64,000 nt of DNA, from assembly GCF_024679245.1 (NCBI RefSeq), contig NC_090179.1, positions 9,730,827-9,794,826 of the forward strand, given 5' to 3'. Below, one piece after another: positions 12,663-49,712 of this stretch. Numbering within the stretch: the stretch's first letter is position 1; each line of letters opens with the position of its first letter. A program made the position numbers and the translations under genes. The notes under the pieces are model-generated. The model did not search any database. It was not told where the DNA came from and was given only the letters and a program-made list of their open reading frames with translations. Source of the stretch: Pseudorasbora parva (lineage: Eukaryota > Chordata > Actinopteri > Cypriniformes > Gobionidae).

Positions 12663-13283
12663 TCTGTGTGCTCTGCTGGCAGTCGCGTGGCTCTAGTCAA
12701 ACAGATCAGAGACTAATTCACTAACATCTGCCCATGGTCGAAAGCCCTCTGACATCTGCTCACATTCACTTTTGGAGGATGAAGCAGTACAACTTCAATC
12801 TATTTGGACTTTCATTTTTTAGACTGCTCATTTCTGACATATATATTCATGTACTAAAGTTGTCTTATGTTTTATATTTATTAATTTTATACAGTTTAAT
12901 AATTAGACTTTGTCTGTCAAACAAAGCCAATCTATCTATTATTTATTTCAGCCATATTACTGCAAAGGTTCAGAGTGCTGGCTCTGTATACCTCTGGGAT
13001 TGGATTTGGTTTCGTTTGGGTCTATTAAGGACAGGGCATGAATACGCTCTGGGTCTCAGGTGGTTGACTGTAACAGAACACAAATCCTGGGAATCCTGAG
13101 CCACCTTGGAAAACCATCTTGGGTTTTCATGTGACACACAAAACGTGTAGTTTCTGTGTGTGGAACGCCTCTAGGCAGGACATCTGTTGTTTGCTTTGAG
13201 TGGGCCTATGTGTGTGTGTGTTTGGGGGCTCATGCATTGAATAGAGGCGGTGACCTGTCATTTGTGAGTGATGGGAGCGAGCG

Positions 13284-13347
13284 TGTGGGAAAATATCTCA
13301 GGCAAAGAGCTTGTGCATTGAGATGCTAATGTCCCTCCTATAAATAA
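13284..13347 (+). promoter_or_regulatory. Core promoter of the Her8-type gene: RBPJ-like site and TATA box
   Basis: TGTGGGAAA at 13284-13292 matches the RBPJ/Su(H) consensus and sits about 47 bp upstream of TATAAATAA at 13339-13347. Transcription would then start near 13370, leaving a 5' UTR of about 70 nt before the ATG at 13442. HES/HER promoters often combine RBPJ sites with a nearby TATA box. Her8/Hes6-type genes are usually described as Notch-independent, so the site is only a candidate. Confidence 0.5.
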
Positions 13348-13441
13348 AGGGCATGCGCAGCGCGGAGGGCCTTAGAAACACCCAACACTGAGACAGGAGT
13401 GAGTGAAACTCGGTCTATACTGCACGAGATCTTCACTGGAG

Positions 13442-14462
13442 ATGACTGCTACCAACCTCCAACAGAATGCAGGCCAAAGGCACATCAGCGCCAAAGAGGA
13501 GAGAAAGGTATTACTGCAGAAAACACTACAACACGTTGTTAAACATATAAAATGCATAGACTTACTTTCCTTTTGATTTTTGTTGATCTTTTGTTCAGCT
13601 ACGGAAACCCCTCATTGAGAGAAAGAGAAGGGAAAGAATAAATCACTGTCTAGATCAGCTGAGAGAGACGGTAGTTGGTGCTTTTAGGCTTGATGTAAGT
13701 TAAAACACGTTTTAAAGTTCCTTACATTATTATTTTTACTAAAATGTTTTGGTTTAAACCAGGTAATATTGTGACAGTAACCACTAGACTCATCCTAAAC
13801 TTCTTGTTTTGTTTTGAAATATATAAACAGCAGTCGAAGTTAGAGAAGGCTGATATTCTTGAGATGACGGTGAAACATTTGCAGAACATCCAGAGCAATA
13901 GAGATTCTGGTAAGTTAATGTCATTTAGCAAAATTTAGTGTTTACTGTATTTATTTTATAATATTTTTATTGCATTGAAATTGAAAAGTGAAGTTTACCA
14001 ATCGAAGGCCAACCTTTTGCCTTTTCTGGATTGCTGTTATTGATGTATAACCATATAGAACACCAAAACTGATTCATTCATTTCATTGGTGATATCTAGA
14101 TTAATGATTAAAAAAATATTTTTTCACATAATTTTTCCGTCTCCATTCAAGACCCCATTCTGGATGCAGAGGCTCAACAGAGGTACAGTACTGGGTATAT
14201 CCAGTGCATGCAGGAAGTTCACAACCTACTACTTTCCTGTGACTGGATGGACAAAACCCTGGGGTCCCGCCTGCTCAACCACTTGCTCAAATCTCTGCCT
14301 CGATCAGCTAAGGACCGCCCTCAGCTCCCCAAGAGCTCCCTGACTAGTGAGGAGTTGCAGAGTCCAAAAACCTGCCCTCCTTCTCCCGTCCTGTCTCAGG
14401 ATCAGTGCTCTACTCCCATGAGAATGAGCCCTCATCTCCTAGACATGTGGAGGCCCTGGTGA
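13442..14462 (+). CDS. her8: Hairy/E(spl)-related bHLH-Orange repressor, Her8 (HES8) type
   Basis: Four exons (13442-13507, 13599-13694, 13831-13909, 14152-14462), all with GT/AG borders, join in frame into 183 codons plus a stop. Residues 23-80 form the bHLH: the basic region RKPLIERKRRERIN carries the proline typical of Hairy/E(spl) proteins, and helix 2 reads KLEKADILEMTVKHL. An Orange domain follows (YSTGYIQCMQEVHNLL to RLLNHLLKSLP). The last residues are MWRPW, the tetrapeptide that recruits Groucho/TLE corepressors. It should act in the nucleus as a dimeric repressor of N- or E-box genes. The short length and the RLDQSKLEKAD loop fit Her8a/Her8.2 better than Her4, Her6 or Her15. The exact zebrafish orthologue is uncertain. 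It lies head-to-tail with the Hes6-type gene 5.4 kb downstream. Confidence 0.9.
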
Positions 14463-14925
14463 AATATCTGTCATTTACTATGGTGTCTGCATATGTATGT
14501 TTATCCATACGACTTATTTGGACAATTGTATGTATCGCTTTGTACATGTGTCGACCAAGAATGTATGTGTGAAGTATGCCGCCAGTCTCGGTGTACACAC
14601 CCAGTTTTTGCTGACTGTGGTAGACCCTCCTCTAATATGTATCTTATAGATATGTTTCACTGCACGCGTGTGTGTGAGGTGGATCTAGTCCAGAATAGCT
14701 CCCATTTCAGACCCCGTCTACTTCCTCTATGAAGTAAAGCAACTGTAGCCTGCATTGTAGAAGGCCCCTATTAATAATAATTGTATTTATTTAATTAACA
14801 CTATATATTTAATGAAAGAATTTTCAGAGTTAGAATCCTTTTTAAGTTAAACACATTCTGTAGCTACTAATACTGTGTGGCATTTGATTCCCTATTGCTT
14901 CTATGTACAGTTTTAACAATTATTA

Positions 14926-14931
14926 AATAAA
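14926..14931 (+). terminator. Poly(A) signal of the Her8-type gene
   Basis: AATAAA occurs 464 bp after the stop codon, the first canonical signal in an otherwise plausible 3' UTR. Confidence 0.6.
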
Positions 14932-15182
14932 GCAGTGGTTTGCAACAAATGCACTTTCTTTTCATTTCTTTTGTTAACATTCACCTATACATCAATAGTC
15001 ATACTGTTCGTCTTCATCAAAGGAAATTATTTGGGGAGAGTATGTAAATCTATCAAAACAATAAAAGATTGCTGGACGTTTGATTTTTGTACATTGACAT
15101 GTTGGAATTGGAGAGTCCAAAATCCCACCCCTGTTATCCCTCAGATATATGAAAATAGGTTTGATAAATTGGCAAATTAAGG

Positions 15183-16880
15183 GGTTAGTTCACCCAATAA
15201 TTTAAATTAACTGTCATATGCTCGTTCATGAGAGACTGGCGTTCCAGCGTATGACGTAGGAGGCAGGTGTATGCTAAGTTCTGGTGACGAATGCAGAAGT
15301 GCAGAGGATTGAGCAAAACAAATCTTGGTTCTTGCGAGAACTCACAGTAAATTCCCCGATGTTTAATCAACACCGGTCGGTGTTTATATGGGAACCACCA
15401 GCAAGGTGTTAAAGTAACACTGAAGCAGTGTTAGAGTTAATGATATACTTAATATCTCGATCTTGATTAATTGAGTGATGATTGTTTATTAATGACACCT
15501 GATGATAATGAGCAGAATCACTGAAGGAAAGATGGTGCCGTTTTCTTGAAATGTTTGGTCACCATTATGGAGATCATTATTTCCTTTGGTTGGGCAGTTT
15601 GACTCTTGGCTTTTGAGGTCAGTTTGTGATTTAAGCAATTGTGGTTTTTAAAACACTTAATTTGTTGTGAAAGGATCAATATTGCTTTCATCACCATAAA
15701 GCAAAATGTTTTCTTAATGTCTCTTTGATCAAAACAGGTTTTTTGATGATAAATTATAATATTCATCAACAATACTTTTTTGTAACTAATAAAACAGTCT
15801 GAATTATTTTTATTTTAAATAAATGGTGTTACTTATTTTAGATCTGCACAAATCAAGAATCAGCATATGAATCTCAACAATGGTGACATACTTAAATGCT
15901 GCAATGCATGCTGGGAGCCATAATTTTTATACTGTAGTGGCTCCCAGAAAGCATTGCAGCATGAAAGCGTGTCACCATTGTTGAGATTTATTCGCTGATT
16001 CTAGATGTTTCTGTGTTTGACTAAAGATTCTTTTTCAGACAGTTTGATGACGAGGAAGCACTAGAATATAATCTATTAAGAGTTAACTAATTTGATCCAG
16101 GGATGAGTTTAATCAATAGTTTTTTAGAATGAGCCAAGGTTTACAATCTGATAGTCTTTATTTCAACTTATTTTGTAACTAATTGTGTTTTGATCAACAC
16201 TGTTACACAAACTGATCTCAGAGCCTAAGAGTCAAACTGCCCAACTTAAGGAAACATTGATCACCATAATGGTGACCAAACATTTCAAGAATACAGCAAC
16301 ATCTTTCCTTCAGATATTCTGCTCATTATCATCAGGTGTCGTTAATAATCAAACAATTAATCACCTAAGTATCTTATTAACTCTAACACTGCTTCAGTGT
16401 TACTTTAACTGGTACTTTAAGCTGGTGGTTCCCATATGAACACCGACCGGTGTTAATTTAACACCGGGAAATTTACTGTGTATTCTCACCGGAGCGCCAT
16501 ACGCTGGAACGCCAGTCTCTTGCGAACACACGTACAACAGTTAGCAGAAGTTAGAAATCACAATTTGCAAGTTTTAAATATGGATGTTTTCCTCACACAA
16601 ACGCATCCCTTCACTTCAGAAGACTTTATTAACCCCCCTGAGCCGTGAAGAGCACTTTTATGAATGGTGGATGCACTTTTATGGACTTCAAAACAGAAAC
16701 TGCCTTTTACTGCCAATATAAAGATTGGAAATCCATGAAATTTTTGTTATAAATATATATATATAACTCTGATTGTGTTTGTCTGAAAGAAGAAAGTCAT
16801 ATACACCTAGGATGGCTTGAGGGTGAGTAAATCATGGGTTAATTTTTATTTGAAAATTGGGTGAACTATCCCTTTAACTA
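15183..16880. mobile_element. Large nested palindromic (foldback) MITE
   Basis: The ends are the GGTTAGTTCACCCA type (left 15182) and GGGTGAACTATCCCTTTAA (right, to about 16878), shared with other MITEs in this window. Inside, AGAGACTGGCGTTCCAGCG (from 15231) has a perfect inverted match at 16498-16520. A second inverted pair begins CACAGTAAATT at 15343 and ends at 16480, with arms of about 250 bp containing ACACCGGTCGGTG. At the centre, 15858-16003 is itself a palindrome with arms of about 60 bp. No transposase is encoded, so it would be non-autonomous. Confidence 0.8.
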
Positions 16881-17529
16881 AACAACAGCATCATAAACAG
16901 GCTGTTTATTCAGACCATTTATTAACATTTAGAGAGCTACATTCTATAACATCTACTTACAAATGTGTAGAGCGATGTCATCCTCCAATGTATTATGAAA
17001 TATTAAGAAAATACTTAATTTGGATTTCATCTATACTGTCTAAAGGCGAAAGTTTCTTTTAACTTTTTTGGATTGACTGGTTAACTGTACTTCACAGAAG
17101 ACAAACCAATAACAAGAAGTCTATATGTCTCTCCAATTACAATTTTAATATGCAAATATTAGGTCAGGTCAAACAAATAAGAATTGAGGTGAAATTTGTC
17201 AAATGAATTCCTTAAAATTAAATTTATAATGAGTAACTGCAAATAGCACACAAATTGCAGCTAAAGGAAAGAGAAACACAAGAATGAAAACTGACTTCAG
17301 CCACAGCACACAGCATGTAATAAACTAAAAAGACATTACATCTATCTTATTACAGTCTGACTTTTATTTATTTCTGTCTACAGTTCTTTTTGAGAATTAA
17401 AAGAGGTTTAGGTGTTGATGTTTTATTTAAAATGTTTGGTCTCTATGGTAATAATGTAATTAATAATATTGCTTGTAACCTGTTGCCACAATTTTATTGA
17501 GTAAATATAAACACTTTCTTTCCCCCATG

Positions 17530-18625
17530 ATCACGATGTGACATCACGTTCATAACCTCAAGGCTAGATTATTGTAATGCTCTACTGGGTGGTTGCCCTG
17601 CTCGCTTAATAAACAAACTCCAGCTGGTCCAAAACGCAGCAACTCGAGTTCTTACTAGAACCAGGAAGTACGATCATATTAGTCCAGCTCTGTCAACACT
17701 GCACTGGCTCCCTATTAAACATTGCTTACATTTGAAAATCTTGTAAAGCACTAAAGGGTTTAGCTCCCCAGTACTTAAGTGAGCTCTTAACACATTATAC
17801 TCCATCACATCTATTGCAGTCTCAAAACTCTGGCCAGTTGATAACACACCCTCAGAAAAAAAGACACACAGAGAATATATGTAGACGCAAACAGATATCA
17901 AGAATCAGCATATGAAGCCACTGGGAGTCATGAGTTTTATACTGTGGTGTCTTAGTAGGGTTGGAGCTAAACTCTAGAGGACATCAGCTCTCTAGGACTG
18001 AACTTACCTACCTCTGACTTAGGGTACAAAAATGTACCCTTTAGAGTCTCACCCCAGTGATGGCCACTTGTACCTTAAAAGGTACGATCTTGTAATTGTA
18101 TTTTTTATTTATTAATTTTTTACAGTGTACTGAGAATATCAAAATGAACTGCAGTCGGTCAATCCTTTTCCTATTTAGCACCTAAACTCTTTCCCCTGTA
18201 AATGCTGCATCGACATGACATCCTCATTAAACCCGTCTCTGGCGTGACAACTCATATCTTTCGCATAATCTTACAAATATATTTTGATCGAATATGACTT
18301 CTGACCTGTAATGTTGCCAGAATCATAATCATGCACTATTTGTTTATCAGCTAGAGGATTGGCACCTCTGACTGGTTCCTTGCCACCTGTCACCTTTGGC
18401 TTTTGGCTTGCTCAGTTGGGGAAACTTAAAATTCAACTATATTACTGATCTGCCCATATTATCGCTTTATGACAATTGAACTGATCTGCATAACATCAGT
18501 GTTTTCTCCAGAGCGGCTGTACAGCAAAATCAAATTCTGTTGCATTATTTCCTGTTAACACTGTGAAGCTCCTTTGAAACAATCAGCATTGTGCAAATCA
18601 ATATGTAAATAATGGTGACTTGACT
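17530..18625 (+). mobile_element. 5'-truncated LINE (L2/CR1-like): RT C-terminal domain and 3' UTR
   Basis: From about 17555 to 17900 a broken frame reads [12 protein letters not shown], then [18 protein letters not shown] and a [11 protein letters not shown] motif, the C-terminal thumb region of L2/CR1-clade reverse transcriptases. The segment 17895-18130 looks like a small insertion or rearrangement. The LINE 3' UTR resumes at 18150 and ends near 18620 with a GACTTGACTTGAC tail. It is a dead copy, related to the one at 6.2 kb. Confidence 0.75.
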
Positions 18626-19631
18626 TGACGTGACCTTTTATAGGCCTATATGTTTCTATTTTTATTTACCTTTCCAACCTTTCAGCATTAATCTCAGTAA
18701 AAAAAAACAACAACAAAACAAACAAACCTTAGGCTATAGATTTGTTATTGGTTTAATTATTTAGTTTTTGTAAAATATCTAAATTGAATGTTGAACGAGG
18801 ATAAATTAATTATTGCATGTAAATTCATTGCTACGGTATTATTACGCATTAATGAGAACTTGGCAGGACAGTTGTGCTTAATTGTCAGAAGAATAATCCC
18901 AAATAATCTTCTCGGTCCTATACTGGCTTTTTGTCTTCTTTATAATGTTGGTTATTTTTATTTTACCTGCACATGTTTTCGTAATAGTCACGATTAATGT
19001 TGAACGTTGTGTATTCTGTCAGTCGAGCCCCATCGGGCGCCAGAGGAACAGTTGGACACCTGTCGCTCCCCCCTCCCGCTCCCTCTCCTCGGTCTATTCA
19101 ACCCTGACTGCCGCGTGCAGCTGCCAACTGACGGCATTACGTTACATCCGCGCGACCCCTCGACCTCTGCGAGCACATCTCAATTTTGAACAGATTTCCC
19201 ATGATCTTAAAAACCTTTTTATCTGAAGTATTTTTTTTTGTTTTAGTCTATTATTATGTACAGTGTATTTGAAGGAAACTCTGAGAACAAAAAATAAATA
19301 ACCATAAAATACTGGGGGGAAAAAAAACATTTCAGGTAAAAAAATAAAAATAAGAGTATGTGTATGTAAAAAGGAAAATTAGGTGTGTGTTTAAAAAATG
19401 CATAATAATTACATACATAAAAGAAAAATACTGTAAAAACAAACTAAAAAGTGGTGTGTGCAATACTATTGGATACATATAGAGTAATTGTATTTCACAG
19501 TCATGATAACAAGACTCATAAGGGCGTCATAAGAGAAAGTATAGCCTAACCTGTTTTATAAACAAAAAGGACTGAACTCGCAGCTTCGCTTATGTGCGCT
19601 CTCGGAGACAGAGACAAAGGCGCGCGCGCCG

Positions 19632-19688
19632 ATTGGCTGGAGCGAGCACGCGAATGTTTCATTCACATGCAAATTAGCTCATATAAAA
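19632..19688 (+). promoter_or_regulatory. Core promoter of the Hes6-type gene
   Basis: Within a CpG-rich stretch lie, in order, an inverted CCAAT box (ATTGGC, 19632-19637), an octamer ATGCAAAT (19667-19674) and a TATA box ATATAAAA (19681-19688). A start near 19712 would give a 5' UTR of about 105 nt before the ATG at 19818. The octamer is the POU/Oct consensus. Confidence 0.6.
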
Positions 19689-19817
19689 CCCTCACTCTAG
19701 CTTCACGTCGATAAATAACCCAGTTTGCTTTGCACACCACGCACAATAAAGAAAGATCAAATATTGCGTCTTTGCGCTGCTTTATTTCACGGAGCGCGCG
19801 GTTCAGGACGGTTCGGA

Positions 19818-20253
19818 ATGGCCCCTGCGGCTAGACTCAGAAACGAGTTCGGTGTGGAGGATGACGCGTTTTACGCCGCTAAAGGTGATAGAAAGGTAAG
19901 ACAATTTTGCGTTGTCATTAAATGCCAAAAAAAAGGAAACGGAAGTCTGTGGTATGCTTAAACACAGCGCGTGTTGCAATGTTTTCTCTTTAGACTCGAA
20001 AACCTATAGTGGAGAAAAAGAGGCGAGCGCGCATTAATGAAAGTCTGCAGGATCTTAGGACTTTGCTCACAGATAATGATGTGAGTTTATTTCCTCTTTA
20101 CTGTCTCTATCACCGACAGGCAGTATTAAAGATATATATCTAACTTTTCCTTCAGTTACAGGCAAAAATGGAGAACGCAGAGGTGCTTGAACTAACAGTG
20201 AAACGAGTTGAGAACATCCTACAGAACCGTTCTCATGGTATGCAATATCTGCA

Positions 20254-20291
<38 letters not shown>

Positions 20292-20844
20292 TATTTGTAT
20301 TGCACTTTACATTTGGAACACCTCCAAATGTAAACATCTCAAAGTGCTACAGTTGAGATCATTAAAAAAAGGAAACAAAAAAGACATACAATTGGTTGAG
20401 TTATTTAAAGCTTGTGTGTCTGGACTTCCAGAGGCTGAAGCTGTGAACCAAGAGGCCAGTGAGAGATTTGCAGCAGGTTACATCCAGTGCATGCACGAGG
20501 TGCACACTTTTGTGTCCACATGCCCCGGGATCGACGCCATGGTGGCTGCAGAGCTGCTCAACCACCTGCTGGAGTGCATGCCATTAAACGAGGATCACCT
20601 TCAGGAGATGATCATGGATCTCATATCAGAGCCTTCCCCCTCCAGTGGATCATGGCCAGCTGGAGAGGCACTAAGTCCAGGAGGAGTGTCCGACCTATCC
20701 TCAGCATCGTCCCCGTCCCCGTCCAGTGAGGATCTGTGCTCTGACCTGGAGGAGACCGAGACCGAAGCGAGCTCAGCATCAGCTGAGGACAGCCTGAACT
20801 CCTCCATCATCACACACTCTAAGTTTATGTGGAGGCCATGGTAG
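19818..20844 (+). CDS. hes6: Hes6/Her13-type bHLH-Orange protein
   Basis: Four exons (19818-19895, 19994-20080, 20156-20237, 20432-20844) with canonical borders join into 219 codons plus a stop. The bHLH covers about residues 26-82: basic region RKPIVEKKRRARIN, a short loop (RTLLTDNDLQAKMENAEV) and helix 2 ending KRVENIL. The shortened loop is the hallmark of Hes6, which in vertebrates binds and antagonises Hes1 and favours neurogenesis and myogenesis. The Orange domain (ERFAAGYIQCMHEVHTFV to AAELLNHLLECMPL) is almost identical to HES6 as I remember it. A Ser/Pro/Glu-rich tail with LCSDLEETE follows, and the end is FMWRPW for Groucho/TLE binding. The zebrafish counterpart could be her13 rather than hes6. 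Intron 3 contains an (AAT)n run. The gene is convergent with per1. Confidence 0.92.
20256..20291. repeat. (AAT)n microsatellite in intron 3 of the Hes6-type gene
   Basis: About twelve AAT units lie 20 bp after the splice donor at 20238. Confidence 0.9.
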
Positions 20845-21772
20845 AAGAACTTCTTGACAGACCATAAATCTTCCTTCATAAATCCGCTTAATCCTGTATT
20901 GGAGCATGCTGGAATTTTTTTGTCATGATTCAGATTTTCATGAGGAAATGGCTAGAGCGTTAGGATTTTATCAGGACATTTTGGATTACAGAGCGACTTT
21001 GACATTTTTCCGGATGTTTTTCTTCAGATGACTATAAAAGCTTATTTAGAAGTGAATTTTTAGATTGAATTGCCTTAAAGAGTGAACCGTAATGACTTAC
21101 ATAGACACTGAGAAATTCTTTGTTTTATTAGGGAAACAGATCTGTTTTGTGTCTTTGTAGACCTAGTTTAAAAAACACACACACTAAAAGTCACATTTGA
21201 GAGGCTGTTGAGTAGATTAAGTGTAGTGGCCATTAAGTATGTTTTACTATTGATTATGTACTTAGGGATTATACATATTAAAAAAATATATATATAATTT
21301 AATTGCTTCAATTGGGTTCAGGGTCAACATGTATAATGTAGTTCTTTCTATTCGCCTGTCTGTTCAAGTATAGGGTAAACACCATTCATTTTTATCTTGA
21401 CCTTTAATTTAACTAAATTTCACCTGTTTATGCTCTTATCAAAATATCTATTTTTTGGCTTCTGTGAATTTATTTGATTTGTATATTAAAAACTTTTATG
21501 TTCATTTGTCAATGGGCTAAATGTGGACAGAAGGTTGGGGCAGAAGGTTCCCGGTTCCCAGGGGACATGAGTTTGAAGCCGGAAGTGTGTGTTCAAGATT
21601 AGGGACTGTCTGAAGAAACAGGATCATTATTCTCACCCCTCCTCGATTAGCAACATGACTGTTCAAAGCTAAGGATACAGAAGCGAGGAGAGCACATATA
21701 TGGATTTAACCATACAGTTACATATTAAATGATTACAGCTCTATTACATATACTGTTATGTGTATAAATAAA
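20845..21772 (+). terminator. 3' UTR and possible poly(A) signal of the Hes6-type gene
   Basis: No further frame is credible after the TAG at 20842-20844. The AATAAA at 21767-21772 is the first clear canonical signal, giving a 3' UTR of about 0.9 kb. The true end could be earlier with a variant signal. Confidence 0.4.
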
Positions 21773-22890
21773 CTTGAGCCCATGTATCTAACGCAAATAG
21801 CTACTGTAGTTTATAATTTTTTGGGGGGGTGTTATGTATAAACAGTGTTGGGGAAGGTTACGTTCATTCTGGATCACAGAAGAAGGCAGGAGAAGAAAGT
21901 CGAACACTCTTACTTCAGCAGTAAAAACAAGCACAAATATGATGTTTATCTAAAGTCATGCTTATTAGTATGGCTAAAGTGGATCATCGCCAGGTAGCAT
22001 CAAAAAAATTGGTAAATAAAGTGAGATTATATGCATAAAGTTTTTTTTTTAATGCATAATATTGAAAAGAGACTTTATTTTAATTTAATTAATTTAAACC
22101 AATTTATTTAAAGCTCATTTACCATTTGAAAAAAAAGCAATCTGATTCATAACAGATAAAAAGAATATATGAGTCGGGTGAGGGGTCAGATAACTGTTGA
22201 GAGAACAGATGGTGAAGAAAACCAATCCCTTGAGACCAAGTGGTTTTTTTACGTCTTGACCAGCTGGTTTATTTTTGAAAACAAAGAAATAAATTAATAT
22301 TAAAGTAATACCTTTAGGGAAAAAAAGTTCCCTTATAGACCCTAAAGTGCTACAAATGGCCATTATTCTAATTATGAAAAATGGGATGCATATACTTAAC
22401 AAATAAACAACAATTGATATATAGTTTACTATGGACAATTATAAAATAGTGCTGCTTTATGATAAACAATCCATCAAATAGTAAATGCTGTTACATAGTA
22501 ATTGTATATGTAAATTCATCAATAAAAAAAGCAAATAGTTATTGCCAGTCATTCATAATTAATATGTCAAATAGTAAACGCTATTAAATAGTAATTGTAT
22601 ATTCAAATCCTACAATTAAAAAATGTAGATTTGTTTGGAACCATGTATGCCAACATTTCCCCTTAAACATATTACCAATTTTATTTTAGATCATTTGATT
22701 GTCACGTTATGTGGTTATTCATAATCAGAAAATTAAAACTGATGACAGAGAACTAGAAGTATCTTTTTATTACAAGGTAGGAATAATGTGACATGTTTGT
22801 TTCACAACATTTATGAAAACAGAAAGATGACAAAACAGCCACAAACCAAAGACATGCTCATCAAAACTATCAATCAAGTTTGAATAAAAT
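21773..22890. other. Intergenic DNA between convergent hes6-type and per1 genes
   Basis: About 1.1 kb of AT-rich DNA with no recognised gene or transposon. Confidence 0.5.
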
Positions 22891-22894
22891 AATA

Positions 22895-23855
22895 TTTATT
22901 GACTGGAACCGTTTAAGCAGTCGCCACAACCCTATGGCTCTTTTTAAGCTTGTTGTACAGTCATTTGCTTCAATACTTCACATATCAGGAAATGAAATGT
23001 AGAGAGCCACTGCCAGTCTATTCATACCTTCATAGTATTTCAGGTACAGGAATTCTCAGTTTACAGGATTTCTGTCACTGGTGCCCTGTTGGACAACTGG
23101 AATGTGAACAGAACATTGTATAGCCAAATGAGAAGAGAAGAAAGGTAGAAATTTTATTTTTTAATGACCTATAAAACATGTCTACAAAAATATAAGTTCC
23201 CATCACTATACGTCCCTGAACACCCATAACAAATAATTCCTGTGCATGATCTGACAAGAAGACATGAGCCGTGGTCACGTGTTGTTGGCAGCAGCTTATT
23301 TGGTTGGAATGGTCCCCAAACCCAACAGTATGGTGTTTCATTTCCTGGTTTGATGCATTACAATTGGCCCTTATACTGTTCATCTCTGGTCTGTTTCTCT
23401 TTTTCATTTATAAACACAATATAGATGCTCTACTCTCATTCCAATGTCAGCTTGTACAAACATAGTCTAGTGTAATATATCCACTGTGAAGCTGCTTTGA
23501 CACAATCGTGATTGTAAAAGCGCTATATAAATAAAGTTGATTGATATATGCATATGTCCTGATATGTGCACAGAGCACCTTTCCATCGAGGAAAACATTA
23601 CTGTAGCTACATTTTAAAACAGAACAAGAGCAGAACAACTATAGAAACACAGGGCCCATTTGAACAGCATCTTTGGGTTAATCAGTCAGCTATCTGGCAT
23701 ATTTTTGTTTTCACACACACACACACACACACACATACAATCTTTAACAAATGACAAAGGATGTCCCAGACTGTTTACTCAGTGTGTACAGGTATGAGCC
23801 TGTTCTGTCCTGTTGCCCTCTGCTGGCTGAGATTAGTGCAATATCAAGACGCAGA
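22895..23855 (-). terminator. per1 3' UTR with candidate poly(A) signal
   Basis: The - strand AATAAA at 22895-22900 lies 956 bp beyond the per1 stop; a second one is at 22766-22771. Within the UTR are a LINE 3' tail (about 23475-23545, ending GCGCTATATAAATAAAG on the + strand) and a short (CA)n run at about 23713-23733. If transcribed, the LINE tail would be antisense in the mRNA. Confidence 0.45.
23475..23545 (+). repeat. LINE 3' tail fragment in the per1 3' UTR
   Basis: The stretch GAAGCTGCTTTGACACAATC through TATATAAATAAAGTTGATTG is the same 3' tail that ends the LINE at 7.26 kb. It is only about 70 bp long. Confidence 0.7.
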
Positions 23856-49149
<25,294 letters not shown>

Positions 49150-49192
49150 GGGCACGGTCGAGCTTTGAATTTCAGGTCAAAGGTCCCCAGAA

Positions 49193-49210
49193 CCCATTAC
49201 ATTCTTGTAG
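49193..49210 (-). other. 5' edge of the first coding exon of per1 (splice acceptor)
   Basis: On the - strand a TCTTTTTCACAG acceptor ends at 49211, leaving about 61 nt of 5' UTR before the ATG at 49149. At least one upstream non-coding exon is therefore expected. Confidence 0.5.
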
Positions 49211-49271
49211 CTGTGAAAAAGACATATGGTAAAGTAAACAATTAAGAATTATGTTTATAGATTGTGGAAGT

Positions 49272-49712
49272 CATTAAAGGGTTAGTTCACCCAAAAATGA
49301 AAATTATTTCATTAATGACTCATCCTAATGTCATTCCTCACCCGTAAGACCTCCGTTCATCTTCGGAACGCAGTTTAAGATATTTTATATATAGCCCGAG
49401 AGCTCTCTGTCCCTCCATTGAAAATGTGTGTATGATATACTGTCCCTTTCCAGAAAGGTAATAAAAACATCATGAACATCACGGGCGCACCAGATAACTC
49501 GTCAGCAGCGTCACCGCGCACTTGCGAACGCGGATAAAATACTTTGATGATGTTTTTATTACCTTTCTGGAAAGAGACAGTATACCATACACATTTTCAA
49601 TAGAGGGACAGAAATCTCTTGGACTAAACAAAGGTCTTACGGGTGTGGAACGGCATTAAGGTGAGTCATTAATAACATAATTTTCATTTTTGGGTGAACT
49701 AACCGTTTAATT
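49272..49712. mobile_element. Palindromic MITE just upstream of the first per1 coding exon
   Basis: The ends AAAGGGTTAGTTCACCCAAA and TTTGGGTGAACTAACCGTTT are near-perfect inverted repeats. Inner arms share CTTTCTGGAAA and AAAAACATCATGA-type words. It lies in the intron between the inferred 5' non-coding exon and the ATG exon. Confidence 0.9.

Noticed and set aside
12364..12696. Pro- and Gly-rich open frames upstream of the Her8-type gene
   Set aside because: Created by the TCC microsatellite; no domain and no conserved start context.
20344..20431. Upstream extension of the last Hes6-type exon starting at an ATG at 20344
   Set aside because: A consensus acceptor at 20430-20431 (TGGACTTCCAG) joins in phase to the previous exon and restores the HES6 sequence; the extension is intron.
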